DNA of 48,367 nucleotides, from the NCBI GenBank assembly GCA_945905925.1, contig CAMDQN010000041.1, positions 1-48,367 of the forward strand. Reading direction: 5' to 3'. The notes under the pieces are model-generated. The model ran no database searches, had not been told where the DNA came from, and was given only the letters and a program-made list of their open reading frames with translations. The position numbers and the translations under genes were made by a program. Shown here one piece after another: positions 35,882 to 44,599 of the stretch; the stretch's first letter is position 1; the number at the start of each line of letters is the position of its first letter. The stretch is from Singulisphaera sp. GP187. Its GTDB lineage: Bacteria > Planctomycetota > Planctomycetia > Gemmatales > Gemmataceae.

Positions 35882-37348
35882 TCAGTCCGGGTTGGTCGTC
35901 AGGTCGCCGGCGGGTTGCTTGTCCTTCATGTTCCACACGCGAACTTTGCCTGTAAAGTCGCCGGCGAAGACGCGTCCGCCGTCGTGCGAGAACACCACCT
36001 TTGAGGGCACATCGGTGAAGCCTTCCAGCCGCGCGACCTGGCTGCCGTCGGCCTTCCAGATGCGGGCCGTGTTGTCGCGCCCGCAGGTGACAAGTTGACC
36101 GTCGCGGGCATACTGCACCGCGAGCACGCCGGGCAGTTTGTTCCGCGCCGCGCCCACGGCCTTCGCATCGACTTGCGCGTTGATCGAGCGCGTCGGGAAC
36201 CCGTCCTCCGCGTACCACAAGATGACGCGGCCATCTTCGCTGGACGACGCCAGCATTTGCGAATCGGCGCGCCAGCTCAACGCGGTCACCGCGTCCTTGT
36301 GGTCTCCGAGCGTGAACACGATGCCGCCGGTTCCCGGCTCCCACACATACGCGCCGCCGTTGCGGTCGCCGCTCGCGAGCATCTCGCCGTCTGGGCTGAA
36401 CTCCATCGTGGTCACCCAGTCAGTGTGTTTCTTGATCTTGCGCTTCAGTTCGCCGGTCGCGGTGTCGTAAATCTTGACGAGTTTGCCGGGGCCACCGAGG
36501 GCCACGAGTTTGTGGTCCGGGCTGATGTCGGCCGCGAGCACGATGTCGGCCTCGTCGCCGATCTCGGTCACACGCTTGCCGGTGGTCACGTCCCAAATCA
36601 CAACGCGGCCTGCGGACGCGCCGCGTCCGCCACCGGCCAGCAGCCATTTCCCGTTGCGGCTGAACTTTAGCACGTGAACGACGCGCTCCGGAAACGGCAG
36701 CATGCCGAGCAACTTCAGCGTGTCGGAGTTGTACAGCAGAACGCGCTCGTGCCCGGCAACGGCCAGGACCGGCGCCCACGGACTGGCGGCCATCGCGGTG
36801 ACCGGGTGCGCGCGTTCGGTCTTCGCGAGCTTCACGTCGGGGAGCGCGCCGGGCATCGGTGGCGGGCCGTCCGGCTTGCCCTTCGTGATCGCGACCGGGT
36901 CGATCTCAACTTTGCGGGCAGCGGTCTTGGCAGCGCCCACGGCGGTTTCAGGCGCGCCGCCCTCGATCCACTTCTTGATAACGGCGAGGTCGGCGTCGGG
37001 CACCTTCGGTCCCTTCGGCGGCATCTTCGGTTCGATCTCGTGCGCGGTCATGCGATAGAGGTTGCTCTGACCGGGGTTGCCGGCTTTCACCGCTTCGCCG
37101 CTGGACCCACCGGCCATCAGCGCCTGGTACGTGGACACGTCCAGGTCGGACGTCGCTTTGTCCGCGTTGTGGCAATTCAGGCAGTGCTTGCGCAGGATCG
37201 GCTGGACGTGATCCTTGTACGTCACGGCCGCGGCCTTTGGATCGACCTTTGGATCAACTTTCGGCGCCCCGGTCTTCGGCGGCTGCGCGTGCGCGAGGCC
37301 AAACGCCAGAGACGAGAGTACGATCAGGCAAAGGGTGCGCGTCGGCAT
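35882..37348 (-). CDS. Exported cytochrome c (PSCyt1-type) / WD40 propeller fusion
   Basis: The product is 488 residues from ATG 37348, where a Sec leader (LCLIVLSSLAFGLAHA) begins; the open frame upstream comes from a palindromic repeat. A linker of PKVD repeats precedes the haem module with C56-LN-C59-H60 and the Met ligand in EPKMPPKG (about 109). WD40 repeats follow (about 180-480), visible as GKWLLAGGG, DWVTTMEFSPDGEMLASGD, DAVTALSWRADSQMLASSSEDG and VWNMKD. The architecture is common in planctomycetes and is expected in the periplasm. It lies between the Ig-like/DUF1549 gene and the large PVC fusion on the same strand. A role as electron relay or scaffold for the neighbouring haem proteins is inferred. 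Confidence 0.9.
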   Translation of the reverse strand: MPTRTLCLIVLSSLAFGLAHAQPPKTGAPKVDPKVDPKAAAVTYKDHVQPILRKHCLNCHNADKATSDLDVSTYQALMAGGSSGEAVKAGNPGQSNLYRMTAHEIEPKMPPKGPKVPDADLAVIKKWIEGGAPETAVGAAKTAARKVEIDPVAITKGKPDGPPPMPGALPDVKLAKTERAHPVTAMAASPWAPVLAVAGHERVLLYNSDTLKLLGMLPFPERVVHVLKFSRNGKWLLAGGGRGASAGRVVIWDVTTGKRVTEIGDEADIVLAADISPDHKLVALGGPGKLVKIYDTATGELKRKIKKHTDWVTTMEFSPDGEMLASGDRNGGAYVWEPGTGGIVFTLGDHKDAVTALSWRADSQMLASSSEDGRVILWYAEDGFPTRSINAQVDAKAVGAARNKLPGVLAVQYARDGQLVTCGRDNTARIWKADGSQVARLEGFTDVPSKVVFSHDGGRVFAGDFTGKVRVWNMKDKQPAGDLTTNPD

Positions 37349-37376
37349 GATATATATAAATGGGTTGGGTGTTCGA

Positions 37377-37453
37377 GGTTTAGCGTTGGTCCCGCAGGGG
37401 CCACTTTGCGTATGCGGGCAGAGGCGCGGCCCCTGCGGGACCAACGCCAAACC
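37377..37453. repeat. Imperfect 26-bp-arm palindrome (dispersed repeat)
   Basis: Arms 37377-37402 and 37428-37453 are reverse complements with one mismatch, around a 25-base loop. The core is CCCGCAGGGGCC. A single related arm recurs at 47070-47095. It fills the gap between two genes of the minus-strand run and could act as an mRNA-stabilising hairpin or be a REP-like element. Confidence 0.75.
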
Positions 37454-37488
37454 TATCGTGGGAGGGCGCTGGGCTTTGCTCAACTCAA

Positions 37489-40125
37489 TCAGTGGTTGAA
37501 CGTGAACTCGGTGGAGTTAAACAACCCCCACAGGATGTCGCCGTAGACCGTCTGCGCGGCGGTGGCCTCGAACCGCTTGCGGGTCACGGTCTGAGCCTGT
37601 TCGAGCGTAGTAACCTGCTTGGCGAGCGCCGCGGCTTCCTTCGAGTCCTTCGGCAACTTGGCGAGATCGGTCTTCATCGCTTTCAGACGATCCTCACCGC
37701 GCTGGAAGACGACGTCGAGCTTCAGTTGCACCGCGGCCAGTTCGACAAGGCGGTCCGGCTCCGTCTCGCGGCGCACGATGTCGGCGAGCTTCTTCACCTC
37801 AGTGGCAGTCGGCTTGCGGCACAGCGTCCGCAGGTACAGTTCCTCGATGATCGCTTCTGGCGTCTTCTTCTCCGCGAGCAGCGCGGGCATGAGCTTACCT
37901 TGCGCGATCTTTAACGTGATCGTGTCGCCGTTGACGAGGTGCAGCGCCTGCGACAGGTTCGCCTCCATGTTCACCTCGCACGAACACGCGGTCTCACGAG
38001 GAGCGCGGCCAAAGGTCGTCAGGAAGTAGGTGGACACCTCGCCGCTGTGAATCTGCACGGCGCGCGTTCCGGGCGGCGATAGTGCAAAGCGATCCTCGGT
38101 GCCGGTGACGCGAGTGATCGTGTCGAGCAGCACTTCGGCGCGCAACCGGCGCACATAAGAGTGCGAGAAGTACACCTCGTCCAGCTGGTTCGTCGGGTTT
38201 GTCGCAGCCGCGAGTTGGTACGTTCGCGAGTTGCAGATGTCGCGCACGAGTTTCTTCTTGTCGAACTTGTACGCGGCCAACTTCTTGCCCAACTCTTCGA
38301 GCAATTCCTTGTTGCTCGGCGGGTTACTGATGCGCACGTCGTCCACCGGATCGACGATCCCGCGACCGAAGAAGTGCGCCCAGATGACGTTCGCCATCGT
38401 CTCGCGGAACGCGGCGTTGTCGGCCGATGTCAGCCACCCGGCCAGCGCCTTGCGCGGGTCTTGGCCTTCGACCTGCGGCGTGGCGCCGCCCAGGAATTTG
38501 GGCTTCATCTGCCGTCCGTCTACCGGGTGCGCCACGGTGTTCGCGACGTTGTTGTTCGTGACCACAACCTCGCGACCCTCGACGCCGCGCTTCAGGTTCA
38601 CACCCGCGAAGAACGCCGAGAACCCGTAGTAATCGTCCAACGTCCAGCGGTCGAATGGGTGGTTGTGGCACTGCGCACACTGGATGCGGGTGCCCAGAAA
38701 CACCTGCGCGATATCTTCAGCGGTCTTCTGCGGCGTGAGCCGTTCGCTCGCGGTGTAAAGGTTCGCGGTCGGCGACTTGAAGTTGCTCCCGCTACCGACG
38801 AGCAACTCGGCCGCGAACTCGTTCAGCGGGCGGTTCTGCGCCATCTGATCCTTGACCCAGGCGGCGTAGGAGAACATCGCCTTCGCGTCGCGCCCGTACT
38901 GCGGCACCTGGTTGTACGCCCGGATGCGGAGCAGTTCGCCCCACTTCATCGTCCACACGTCCACGAACTCGGGCCGGTCGAGCAGCGCGTCGATCAACTT
39001 CTCGCGCTTCTTGGCGTCCTTGATTGCAAGGAACGCGTCGTACTCGTCGCGCGTCGGCGGCAGCCCGATCAGGTCGAGGTACACGCGCCGCAAGAACTGT
39101 TCGTCGGAACACAGATCCGACGGCGCGAGGTGCAATTTCTTGAGTTTGTCGAAGACGATCGCGTCGATGTAGTTGTGTTCCGGCGGGTTCGGCCACGTGA
39201 ACTTGTCGTCGGTGGGAAGCACGATCACTTCGCTGCCGACGGTGTACTTGCCGAAGCGGGCGAAGACGAACGCGCCACCGCGACCGCCGCCCGTCACCAC
39301 GCCGTCCTTGCCGATCGCCGCGATCGCCTCGTTGTTGGTCATGTAGAGCGCGAGGCGCGTCACGTCGCGCACGGAGCCATCACTGTACTTCGCGAGCACA
39401 ACGGTCTTCTGTGTCGGCGCCTTGCCGGAGAACACCACTTTCGAGGGGAGCAACTCAACACCGACCGGTTCGGGCGCGTTCGGGCCGTCGTCCGGGGCGC
39501 CAGCCTTCAGCCAACTGAGCAATGTCTTGTAGTCGTCGTGTTTGGTGTCGAAGAGTTTACCGCCGGTGTGCGCGACCGTGCCGGTGACCTTCTCAAGCAT
39601 CAGGCTCTTTTCCGGCGCGGCGAGATCGACGCGGCGACCGACGATCGCGCGCGTGAGGCGGTAGTAGTCGCCGGCCGGGTCGTACCCGAACAGCGACAGC
39701 ATGAACCCGTCCTTGCCGCGAGCCGCGCCGTGGCAACTGCCGTTGTTGCACCCGTGCTTCATGAACACCGGCATCACGTCGAGCCGGAAGCTTACGGCCC
39801 TCGCCGTGCCCGCGTCCACCACCACGACGGGTACTTCGGCTTTCAAGCCACCGGCTTCGACCATGAGTTTGGTCTTGCCGTCCTTCTTCGGGCTGAGCGT
39901 TTGCCCGGCGAGGGTGGCGACCGCAGAGTCAGCGACGGAGAACTTCGCGGTCGCGGTCACGTCTGTGGTCGTGCCTTTCTCGTCGGTCACCTGAACGACG
40001 AGCGTTTGTCGATCGTCCTGCCCCTTGAGTTCGACGGTCGCGGGGAAGACTTTCAGCGTGGACGCGGCCTCCGCGTGTGCGGCGAGCGCGAGAACGGCGA
40101 TAGTTGCGAGGTACAAGGTGCGCAT
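37489..40125 (-). CDS. Ig-like (BIG2) + DUF1549/DUF1553 protein with CX4CH motif (pair D)
   Basis: The product is 878 residues from ATG 40125, with a Sec leader (LYLATIAVLALAAHAEA). The frame upstream of this ATG is repeat-derived and was excluded. A bacterial Ig-like domain (about 22-104) precedes the haem-like module, in which the motif is C126-NNGS-C131-H132, that is CX4CH instead of CxxCH. A second Ig-like segment lies at about 222-303. DUF1549 (about 317-500) has C483-AQ-C486-HNHPFDRW and DUF1553 about 550-800. No coiled-coil or LamG insert separates the two. This is the Ig-bearing subtype of the family and differs from the three other copies here. It belongs to a run with DUF1501 and PPC proteins upstream and two cytochrome fusions downstream. 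Confidence 0.92.
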   Translation of the reverse strand: MRTLYLATIAVLALAAHAEAASTLKVFPATVELKGQDDRQTLVVQVTDEKGTTTDVTATAKFSVADSAVATLAGQTLSPKKDGKTKLMVEAGGLKAEVPVVVVDAGTARAVSFRLDVMPVFMKHGCNNGSCHGAARGKDGFMLSLFGYDPAGDYYRLTRAIVGRRVDLAAPEKSLMLEKVTGTVAHTGGKLFDTKHDDYKTLLSWLKAGAPDDGPNAPEPVGVELLPSKVVFSGKAPTQKTVVLAKYSDGSVRDVTRLALYMTNNEAIAAIGKDGVVTGGGRGGAFVFARFGKYTVGSEVIVLPTDDKFTWPNPPEHNYIDAIVFDKLKKLHLAPSDLCSDEQFLRRVYLDLIGLPPTRDEYDAFLAIKDAKKREKLIDALLDRPEFVDVWTMKWGELLRIRAYNQVPQYGRDAKAMFSYAAWVKDQMAQNRPLNEFAAELLVGSGSNFKSPTANLYTASERLTPQKTAEDIAQVFLGTRIQCAQCHNHPFDRWTLDDYYGFSAFFAGVNLKRGVEGREVVVTNNNVANTVAHPVDGRQMKPKFLGGATPQVEGQDPRKALAGWLTSADNAAFRETMANVIWAHFFGRGIVDPVDDVRISNPPSNKELLEELGKKLAAYKFDKKKLVRDICNSRTYQLAAATNPTNQLDEVYFSHSYVRRLRAEVLLDTITRVTGTEDRFALSPPGTRAVQIHSGEVSTYFLTTFGRAPRETACSCEVNMEANLSQALHLVNGDTITLKIAQGKLMPALLAEKKTPEAIIEELYLRTLCRKPTATEVKKLADIVRRETEPDRLVELAAVQLKLDVVFQRGEDRLKAMKTDLAKLPKDSKEAAALAKQVTTLEQAQTVTRKRFEATAAQTVYGDILWGLFNSTEFTFNH

Positions 40126-40156
40126 ATGAATGATTGGTTGAGTTTGGTTTCTCAAG

Positions 40157-40288
40157 AACCTCTCCCCCCAACCCCCTCCCCTAAGAAGGGAGGGGGAGAA
40201 GAACCAAAACAGGAGAGGCATTTCGCCAACAGGTCGTGTCTTCGGTTTTAAGCCCCTCCCTTCTTAGGGGAGGGGTTGGGGAGGGGTT
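40157..40288. repeat. Long imperfect C/G-rich inverted repeat
   Basis: A C-rich arm (about 40157-40196) and its near complement (about 40252-40288) share the core CCCCTCCCCTAAGAAGGGAG and are separated by about 55 bases. It fills the gap between the PPC-domain gene (stop 40294) and the DUF1549 gene (start 40125). It is probably a dispersed intergenic element that may fold in the polycistronic mRNA. Confidence 0.75.
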
Positions 40289-40293
40289 GCCTT

Positions 40294-42768
40294 CTATTTC
40301 CCCTTCGGGGGCGCGCCGCGTTCGGCGTCGATTCGCAGGATGCCGTTGCCACTGAGCTGCCGTACCGACTGGCCGTTGTCGATCACGGTCACGTCGAGCA
40401 CCACCCCCTGGTAGTTGCCGACGAGAGCGTCCGTGGTGGCTCGCAGGGTAAACGTCACTTCCTTGTCGGCCGACGTGATCTCTCGCATCGGTTCGACCAG
40501 TTCCACGCCGCGCGGCAGACGGGCGAGCGTTACCTTCGCCTTGCCCTCAAACGCTTGAAGGTGGTTCAGTTTGCAGACCAGCGTCGTCGTCTTGCCTCGC
40601 TCGATCGACGTGCGCGGGATGCGCGCCTCGACGTGCGGTTCCGCCACCGCAAGTTTGAACGGCTGCGAGGCGATGTAAGTGCGGCCGTCGCCGTCCTGGT
40701 AGCCGCGGCGGGCGGAGCCGCTCATTGCGGTAAGCGTAATTAGGTGCGTGCCCGCTGTCGCGTTGCGGGATGCACCAAGTTGGTACACGCCCTCGGTCTG
40801 ACCCGCAGGCACCGTCACCGGCGTCGCGGTGCTCACACCAGTCGGCTTGCCTTCGAGTTGCACCGTCACCGGTCCATCGAAGCCCTTCGCACGGACGACA
40901 GTGAACTTGAGGGCCATCTCGCCGTTCTGAACGAGCGCCGACTTCGGCTCTTCCACTTTCACGCTGAAAGGGGCCGGTTCGGTGATCGCGAGCGCGAGCC
41001 GGTCGATCGGGGTGTGCATGTAGTAATCGTTGTTGCCGTAAGCGTTCATCAGGATCGTCTGGCGGTAGCCGCTCTCCAGCGCCGAGCCGGCGCCGACCGG
41101 TCGCACAACCAGGTCAATGAGCAGCGATTCGGGCTTGGTGCCTTCGGCCGCCTCGAACACGACCGGCACTTTCGTCATGCCGGGCGTGATCTTGGGTGCG
41201 TGCAGCGTCACGCCTTTGGGCAGGTTCACGCCGACCAGTTCCAACTCGCCCGCGAATGGTCGGTTCGTGGCGAAGATGCCGACTTGCACCGTGGTGCGGT
41301 TCCCGGCCGGGATTGAGATCGCTTGCCGCAACTGAGGCGCGAACTGGTTTTCGGGTTCCGGCGCGATGTACGTGTGGACCGCGTTCGTTTGCGGCGTGAC
41401 CTCGACGCGATAGACGTAATCCGCGCCGCCCTCGCCGCGTTCGTCTTCGATGCCGAGGATGTACTCGCCGTCGGCCGGTGCGGTGAACTCCAGAACCGGG
41501 TCGTGCGTCTCGCGGTTGAGGCCGCCCGCGGGCGCGTAGCCAAGTTGGTTCGGTCGCGAGTCAGTGACACGTTGACCCGGCGCGCCGGTCTTCGCGCCCA
41601 CGGCCTTCACCCAGATGACCGGGTCGAGCGGCGAGCCGAGCGTTTGCGCCATCGCGTGGAACTTGAATTGCTCGCCCTTCTTTGCGCGGAACTTGAAACA
41701 GTCCACATCGCCGGGTTTGTCGATGATGCCGTTGAACGCGACCGGCAGCGAAGCGACACCGGTCGCCGTTTCAGGCGCGTCGTTCGGTTCGACTTCCAGG
41801 ACGTTCGGGAACGCTGACACCCGGAGCCGGTTCGGCGAGGGAGCAGGTACGCCATCGGCCACCGCGACGAATGGGAAGTCACCGGGCGCCTTCGACAGTT
41901 TTACGCTCTGGCTCCACGCGCCTTTCGGGTCGCCGAGAATCTTGATCTTGAGTTCTTCGCCCGCAGGACCGCCCGCGGGATAGATCGCGGTGGGCCGGCT
42001 GAAAGTGCCGACGTGAAGTCGGTACACGTCGCCCGCCCCGTTGTACATGCTGTGCCGCACTTCCACGAAATACGCCCCATCGCGATCCGCGAGGATCGAC
42101 AACACCGGGTCTTGCACAAACAGCGCGGAGTCGTCCACGCTGGCGAGTTTCTTGCCGTCGGCGTCGTAAATCGCGAGGTGCAAGTCGGGGATACCGCGTT
42201 CGACGCCCAGCCGCGCCGCCTCGATCTCGGCCGACACGCGCTGACCCTTCTTTACTTCGATCCGATACAGGTCGACGTCGGTCGCATCGTTGAGTTTGCC
42301 GAGGACGGTGGAGTTCGCGGGAACACTGGTCGCGGTCTCGCGCTTGTCGTTACGCCCCTTGGTGGGAATCTCGTTCTCCTCGACGGTCGGGAACGGCCCG
42401 ACGAAGAATCGCTGGTATTCGGTCAGCCCGTCGGCGGTACGAAGACGCAGCCCGTGTGGCCCGAGCGGACAATCGGCCGCGATCTTGATCTTCACGCGAA
42501 CGCGAAGCCCCGGTTCGACAGGCACTGACTTGCCGTTCGGCCCGGTCGCGATCTCGACCACCTCGATGGATTGGACCGTGATGCCGCTCTCGTAGAAGAG
42601 AACCTCGCGCGGTTGCTCCAAGTGGCGACCGGAGAACTCAACCTCAACGGTCGTCCCGCGCTGCCCGCCGGGCGGCGACAGTCGCGCGAGTTTCGGCGTA
42701 CCGGCAGCGGCGCTGGTCGCGGCAAAGAGGACTGCGACGCAAGCGAGGGTCGTGCGGAGGGATCGCAT
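40294..42768 (-). CDS. Exported PPC-domain (pre-peptidase C-terminal) beta-sandwich protein
   Basis: The product is 824 residues with a Sec leader (TTLACVAVLFAATSAAA). The entry KLARLSPPGGQRGTTVEVEF resembles an IPT/TIG-like strand pair. Two PPC-type domains follow: about 150-235 (DVDLYRIEVKKGQRVSAEIE ... GAYFVEVRH) and about 325-455 (DVDCFKFRAKKGEQFKFHA ... DGEYILGIED). The remainder is a series of beta-sandwich segments ending with FTLRATTDALVGNYQG. No catalytic motif is seen, so it is probably a binding or adhesive component. It sits between the DUF1501 and DUF1549 genes of the same run, a position in which PPC proteins recur in planctomycetes (recalled, not checked). Confidence 0.88.
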   Translation of the reverse strand: MRSLRTTLACVAVLFAATSAAAGTPKLARLSPPGGQRGTTVEVEFSGRHLEQPREVLFYESGITVQSIEVVEIATGPNGKSVPVEPGLRVRVKIKIAADCPLGPHGLRLRTADGLTEYQRFFVGPFPTVEENEIPTKGRNDKRETATSVPANSTVLGKLNDATDVDLYRIEVKKGQRVSAEIEAARLGVERGIPDLHLAIYDADGKKLASVDDSALFVQDPVLSILADRDGAYFVEVRHSMYNGAGDVYRLHVGTFSRPTAIYPAGGPAGEELKIKILGDPKGAWSQSVKLSKAPGDFPFVAVADGVPAPSPNRLRVSAFPNVLEVEPNDAPETATGVASLPVAFNGIIDKPGDVDCFKFRAKKGEQFKFHAMAQTLGSPLDPVIWVKAVGAKTGAPGQRVTDSRPNQLGYAPAGGLNRETHDPVLEFTAPADGEYILGIEDERGEGGADYVYRVEVTPQTNAVHTYIAPEPENQFAPQLRQAISIPAGNRTTVQVGIFATNRPFAGELELVGVNLPKGVTLHAPKITPGMTKVPVVFEAAEGTKPESLLIDLVVRPVGAGSALESGYRQTILMNAYGNNDYYMHTPIDRLALAITEPAPFSVKVEEPKSALVQNGEMALKFTVVRAKGFDGPVTVQLEGKPTGVSTATPVTVPAGQTEGVYQLGASRNATAGTHLITLTAMSGSARRGYQDGDGRTYIASQPFKLAVAEPHVEARIPRTSIERGKTTTLVCKLNHLQAFEGKAKVTLARLPRGVELVEPMREITSADKEVTFTLRATTDALVGNYQGVVLDVTVIDNGQSVRQLSGNGILRIDAERGAPPKGK

Positions 42769-42823
42769 GTGGGAGTCCTACGGAGCGAAATGGTGGCGAA
42801 GGAAAAGGATCGAGTCCAGTGCT

Positions 42824-42909
42824 CTTCGCCCCGAAGGGGCGTTGGGTGGGCCGCCGAAGACCCAGGGCTTTCGCCCTGGGCTATTACCCAACGCCCCTTC
42901 GGGGCGAAG
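42824..42909. repeat. Nested double palindrome (24-bp outer arms, 8-bp inner stem)
   Basis: Outer arms 42824-42847 and 42886-42909 are exact reverse complements with core GCCCCGAAGGGGCG. Between them CCCAGGGC (42861-42868) pairs with GCCCTGGG (42873-42880) around TTTC. It fills the gap between the DUF1501 stop (42930) and the PPC start (42768) and could fold in the mRNA of the run. Confidence 0.85.
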
Positions 42910-42929
42910 ACGAAAGGCACCTACTCCGA

Positions 42930-44252
42930 TCAACCCAGAAGATCCTTCACCACGGTGCCGCCGTCGATGATCTCGATCGGCCGGGCGCCGGGCGCCATCA
43001 GTTCCTTGTCGGCGTTGATGCCGAGTTGGTGGTACACGGTGGTCAGCACGTCTTCGACGCGCACCGGGTCTTCTTCCGGCTCGCTCGCGGTCGAGTTGGA
43101 CGAACCGTAGACGAGACCCTTCTTGAACCCGCCGCCCGCAACCGCGAGCGAGAACACCCGCGGGAAGTGGTCGCGACCAGCCGAGGCGTTGATCTTCGGC
43201 GTCCGGCCGAACTCACTGGTGACCAGCACGACCGTCGAGGCCAGCAGCCCGCGTTCGTCGAGGTCGCGGATCAGAGCCGCGAGTGCCGTGTCCAGGCCAG
43301 GCGCCTGGCGGCGCATCGCGTTCTCGATACCCGCGTGCATGTCCCAGCCGCCATAACTGACGGTCACGAACCGCACCCCGGCTTCGACCAGGCGTCGCGC
43401 CAGGAGGAACCGCGGGCCGGCGTCCGACGTGCCGTACTGGGCGCGGGTCGCGGTCTTTTCCTTTTCGATGTCGAACGCTTCGCGGGCGGCCGGTGAACTG
43501 ATGAGCGCGTAAGCCCGCGCGTAGAACTCGTCCATCGCGCCGAGTGCTTCGGCGCTCTTGGCCTGCGTGCGGAAGTGATCATCGACCACGCCACGAATCT
43601 CGCGACGCGTGCTGAACCGGCGGTCGTCTACGCCGGGCGGGAGCATCAGGTCGCGGACCTTGTACCCGTTGCGGGCCGGGTCGCTGCCGATGCCGAACGG
43701 CCCGAACTGCGAGCCGAGGTAGCCGGTGCCGCCGTACTCCGACGCGGACGGAACCGCGACGTATGGCGGCAGGTCTTTGCGCGGCCCGAACTCGTGCGAC
43801 ACCACGGCGCCGAGGCTGGGGTGCTCAAGGGCCGGACTCTTGCGGTAGCCGGTGAACATCGTGTACGACGCGCGCCCGTGATCCGCTTCCTTACCAGCGA
43901 TTGAGCGGATCACCGTCATCTTGTCCGCGACACCGGCGAGGCTCTTGAAATTCTCGTTGAACACGACGCCGGGGAGTTTCGTCTTGGCGACACCGAACGG
44001 CCCGCGGTACTCGAGCGCCGCTTCGGGCTTCGGATCCCACGACTCTTGATGCGCCATGCCGCCGGGCAGCACGATCTGGATGACGCTCTTGGCGACGCCT
44101 TCCTTGCTGATGTAGTTCTTCTGGTCGCCGCGCGCCTGCATCGCGAAGAAGTCGCCGAGAGTGAGGCCGAGGCCACCGATCACGCCGACGCGAAGGAACT
44201 CGCGGCGACCCGGCTTGTCGTTTTGCGTCGCGGCGCCATGCTTGAGGAACAT
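42930..44252 (-). CDS. DUF1501 protein, Tat-exported, divergent subtype (pair D)
   Basis: The product is 440 residues from ATG 44252. The leader KPGRREFLRVGVIGGLGLT is a twin-arginine signal set about 13 residues from the start. The metal-ligand motifs differ from the other three copies: GGMAHQESWDPKP replaces GGPSHLDTFDPKP (Glu for the first Asp), SEFGRTPKI replaces GGEFGRTP, and GRDHFPRVFSLAVAGGG replaces the MWMAGGG version. The C-terminus lacks the HEKLTYR...DFRLTDVHG tail and ends PIEIIDGGTVVKDLL. It is the first gene of the minus-strand run. Here it precedes rather than follows its DUF1549 partner, with a PPC gene between, so this is a distinct sub-type of the pair. Confidence 0.92.
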   Translation of the reverse strand: MFLKHGAATQNDKPGRREFLRVGVIGGLGLTLGDFFAMQARGDQKNYISKEGVAKSVIQIVLPGGMAHQESWDPKPEAALEYRGPFGVAKTKLPGVVFNENFKSLAGVADKMTVIRSIAGKEADHGRASYTMFTGYRKSPALEHPSLGAVVSHEFGPRKDLPPYVAVPSASEYGGTGYLGSQFGPFGIGSDPARNGYKVRDLMLPPGVDDRRFSTRREIRGVVDDHFRTQAKSAEALGAMDEFYARAYALISSPAAREAFDIEKEKTATRAQYGTSDAGPRFLLARRLVEAGVRFVTVSYGGWDMHAGIENAMRRQAPGLDTALAALIRDLDERGLLASTVVLVTSEFGRTPKINASAGRDHFPRVFSLAVAGGGFKKGLVYGSSNSTASEPEEDPVRVEDVLTTVYHQLGINADKELMAPGARPIEIIDGGTVVKDLLG

Positions 44253-44599
44253 GCGAAGACACCTCTGTGCGGGTGAACGGAAGGTAGGTTGGGGCGGGAA
44301 AACGTTCAAAGAGCGTTAACTTCGGCGGTGTGTACCAGGTCGAATATCGAAGGTGAAGCGCCCGGCTAAGGGACGCCAACGACACAATGGAAATATAGTA
44401 CCTTTGGGCCACAATCACGCAACTGCGAATCCGCTCGATTTGAATCCGGTCAGAACCACAACCAGCACAGCGCTCGTGTGATCGCCAGATCATCGACGGC
44501 GTGCGCGAAAGCGATTCCCATTACCAACTGGACCGGTGGTGCCTGCTGCGAGTACGTTGGTGATCCGATGTTGCCACCGTCTCCCGTGCGAGGCCAACC
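44253..44599. other. Divergent intergenic region (347 bp)
   Basis: This gap separates the divergent DUF1501 and tandem-hydrolase genes. It is richer in A+T near 44385-44430, where a minus-strand promoter is proposed. AACG...CGTT (about 44302-44317) gives a short inverted repeat of doubtful meaning. No coding frame with family resemblance was found. Confidence 0.5.
44395..44422 (-). promoter_or_regulatory. Candidate sigma70-type promoter for the five-gene minus-strand run
   Basis: On the minus strand, TTGCGT (44422-44417) and TACTAT (44400-44395) are separated by 16 bases; an alternative -10 TATATT lies three bases downstream. Transcription would begin near 44388, giving a leader of about 135 bases before ATG 44252. 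Confidence 0.4.

Noticed and set aside
38161-40251. Open frame of 696 codons on the plus strand opposite the pair D DUF1549 gene
   Set aside because: Same shadow effect; composition is Arg/His/Val-rich with no domain signature, and the minus-strand gene has strong motifs.
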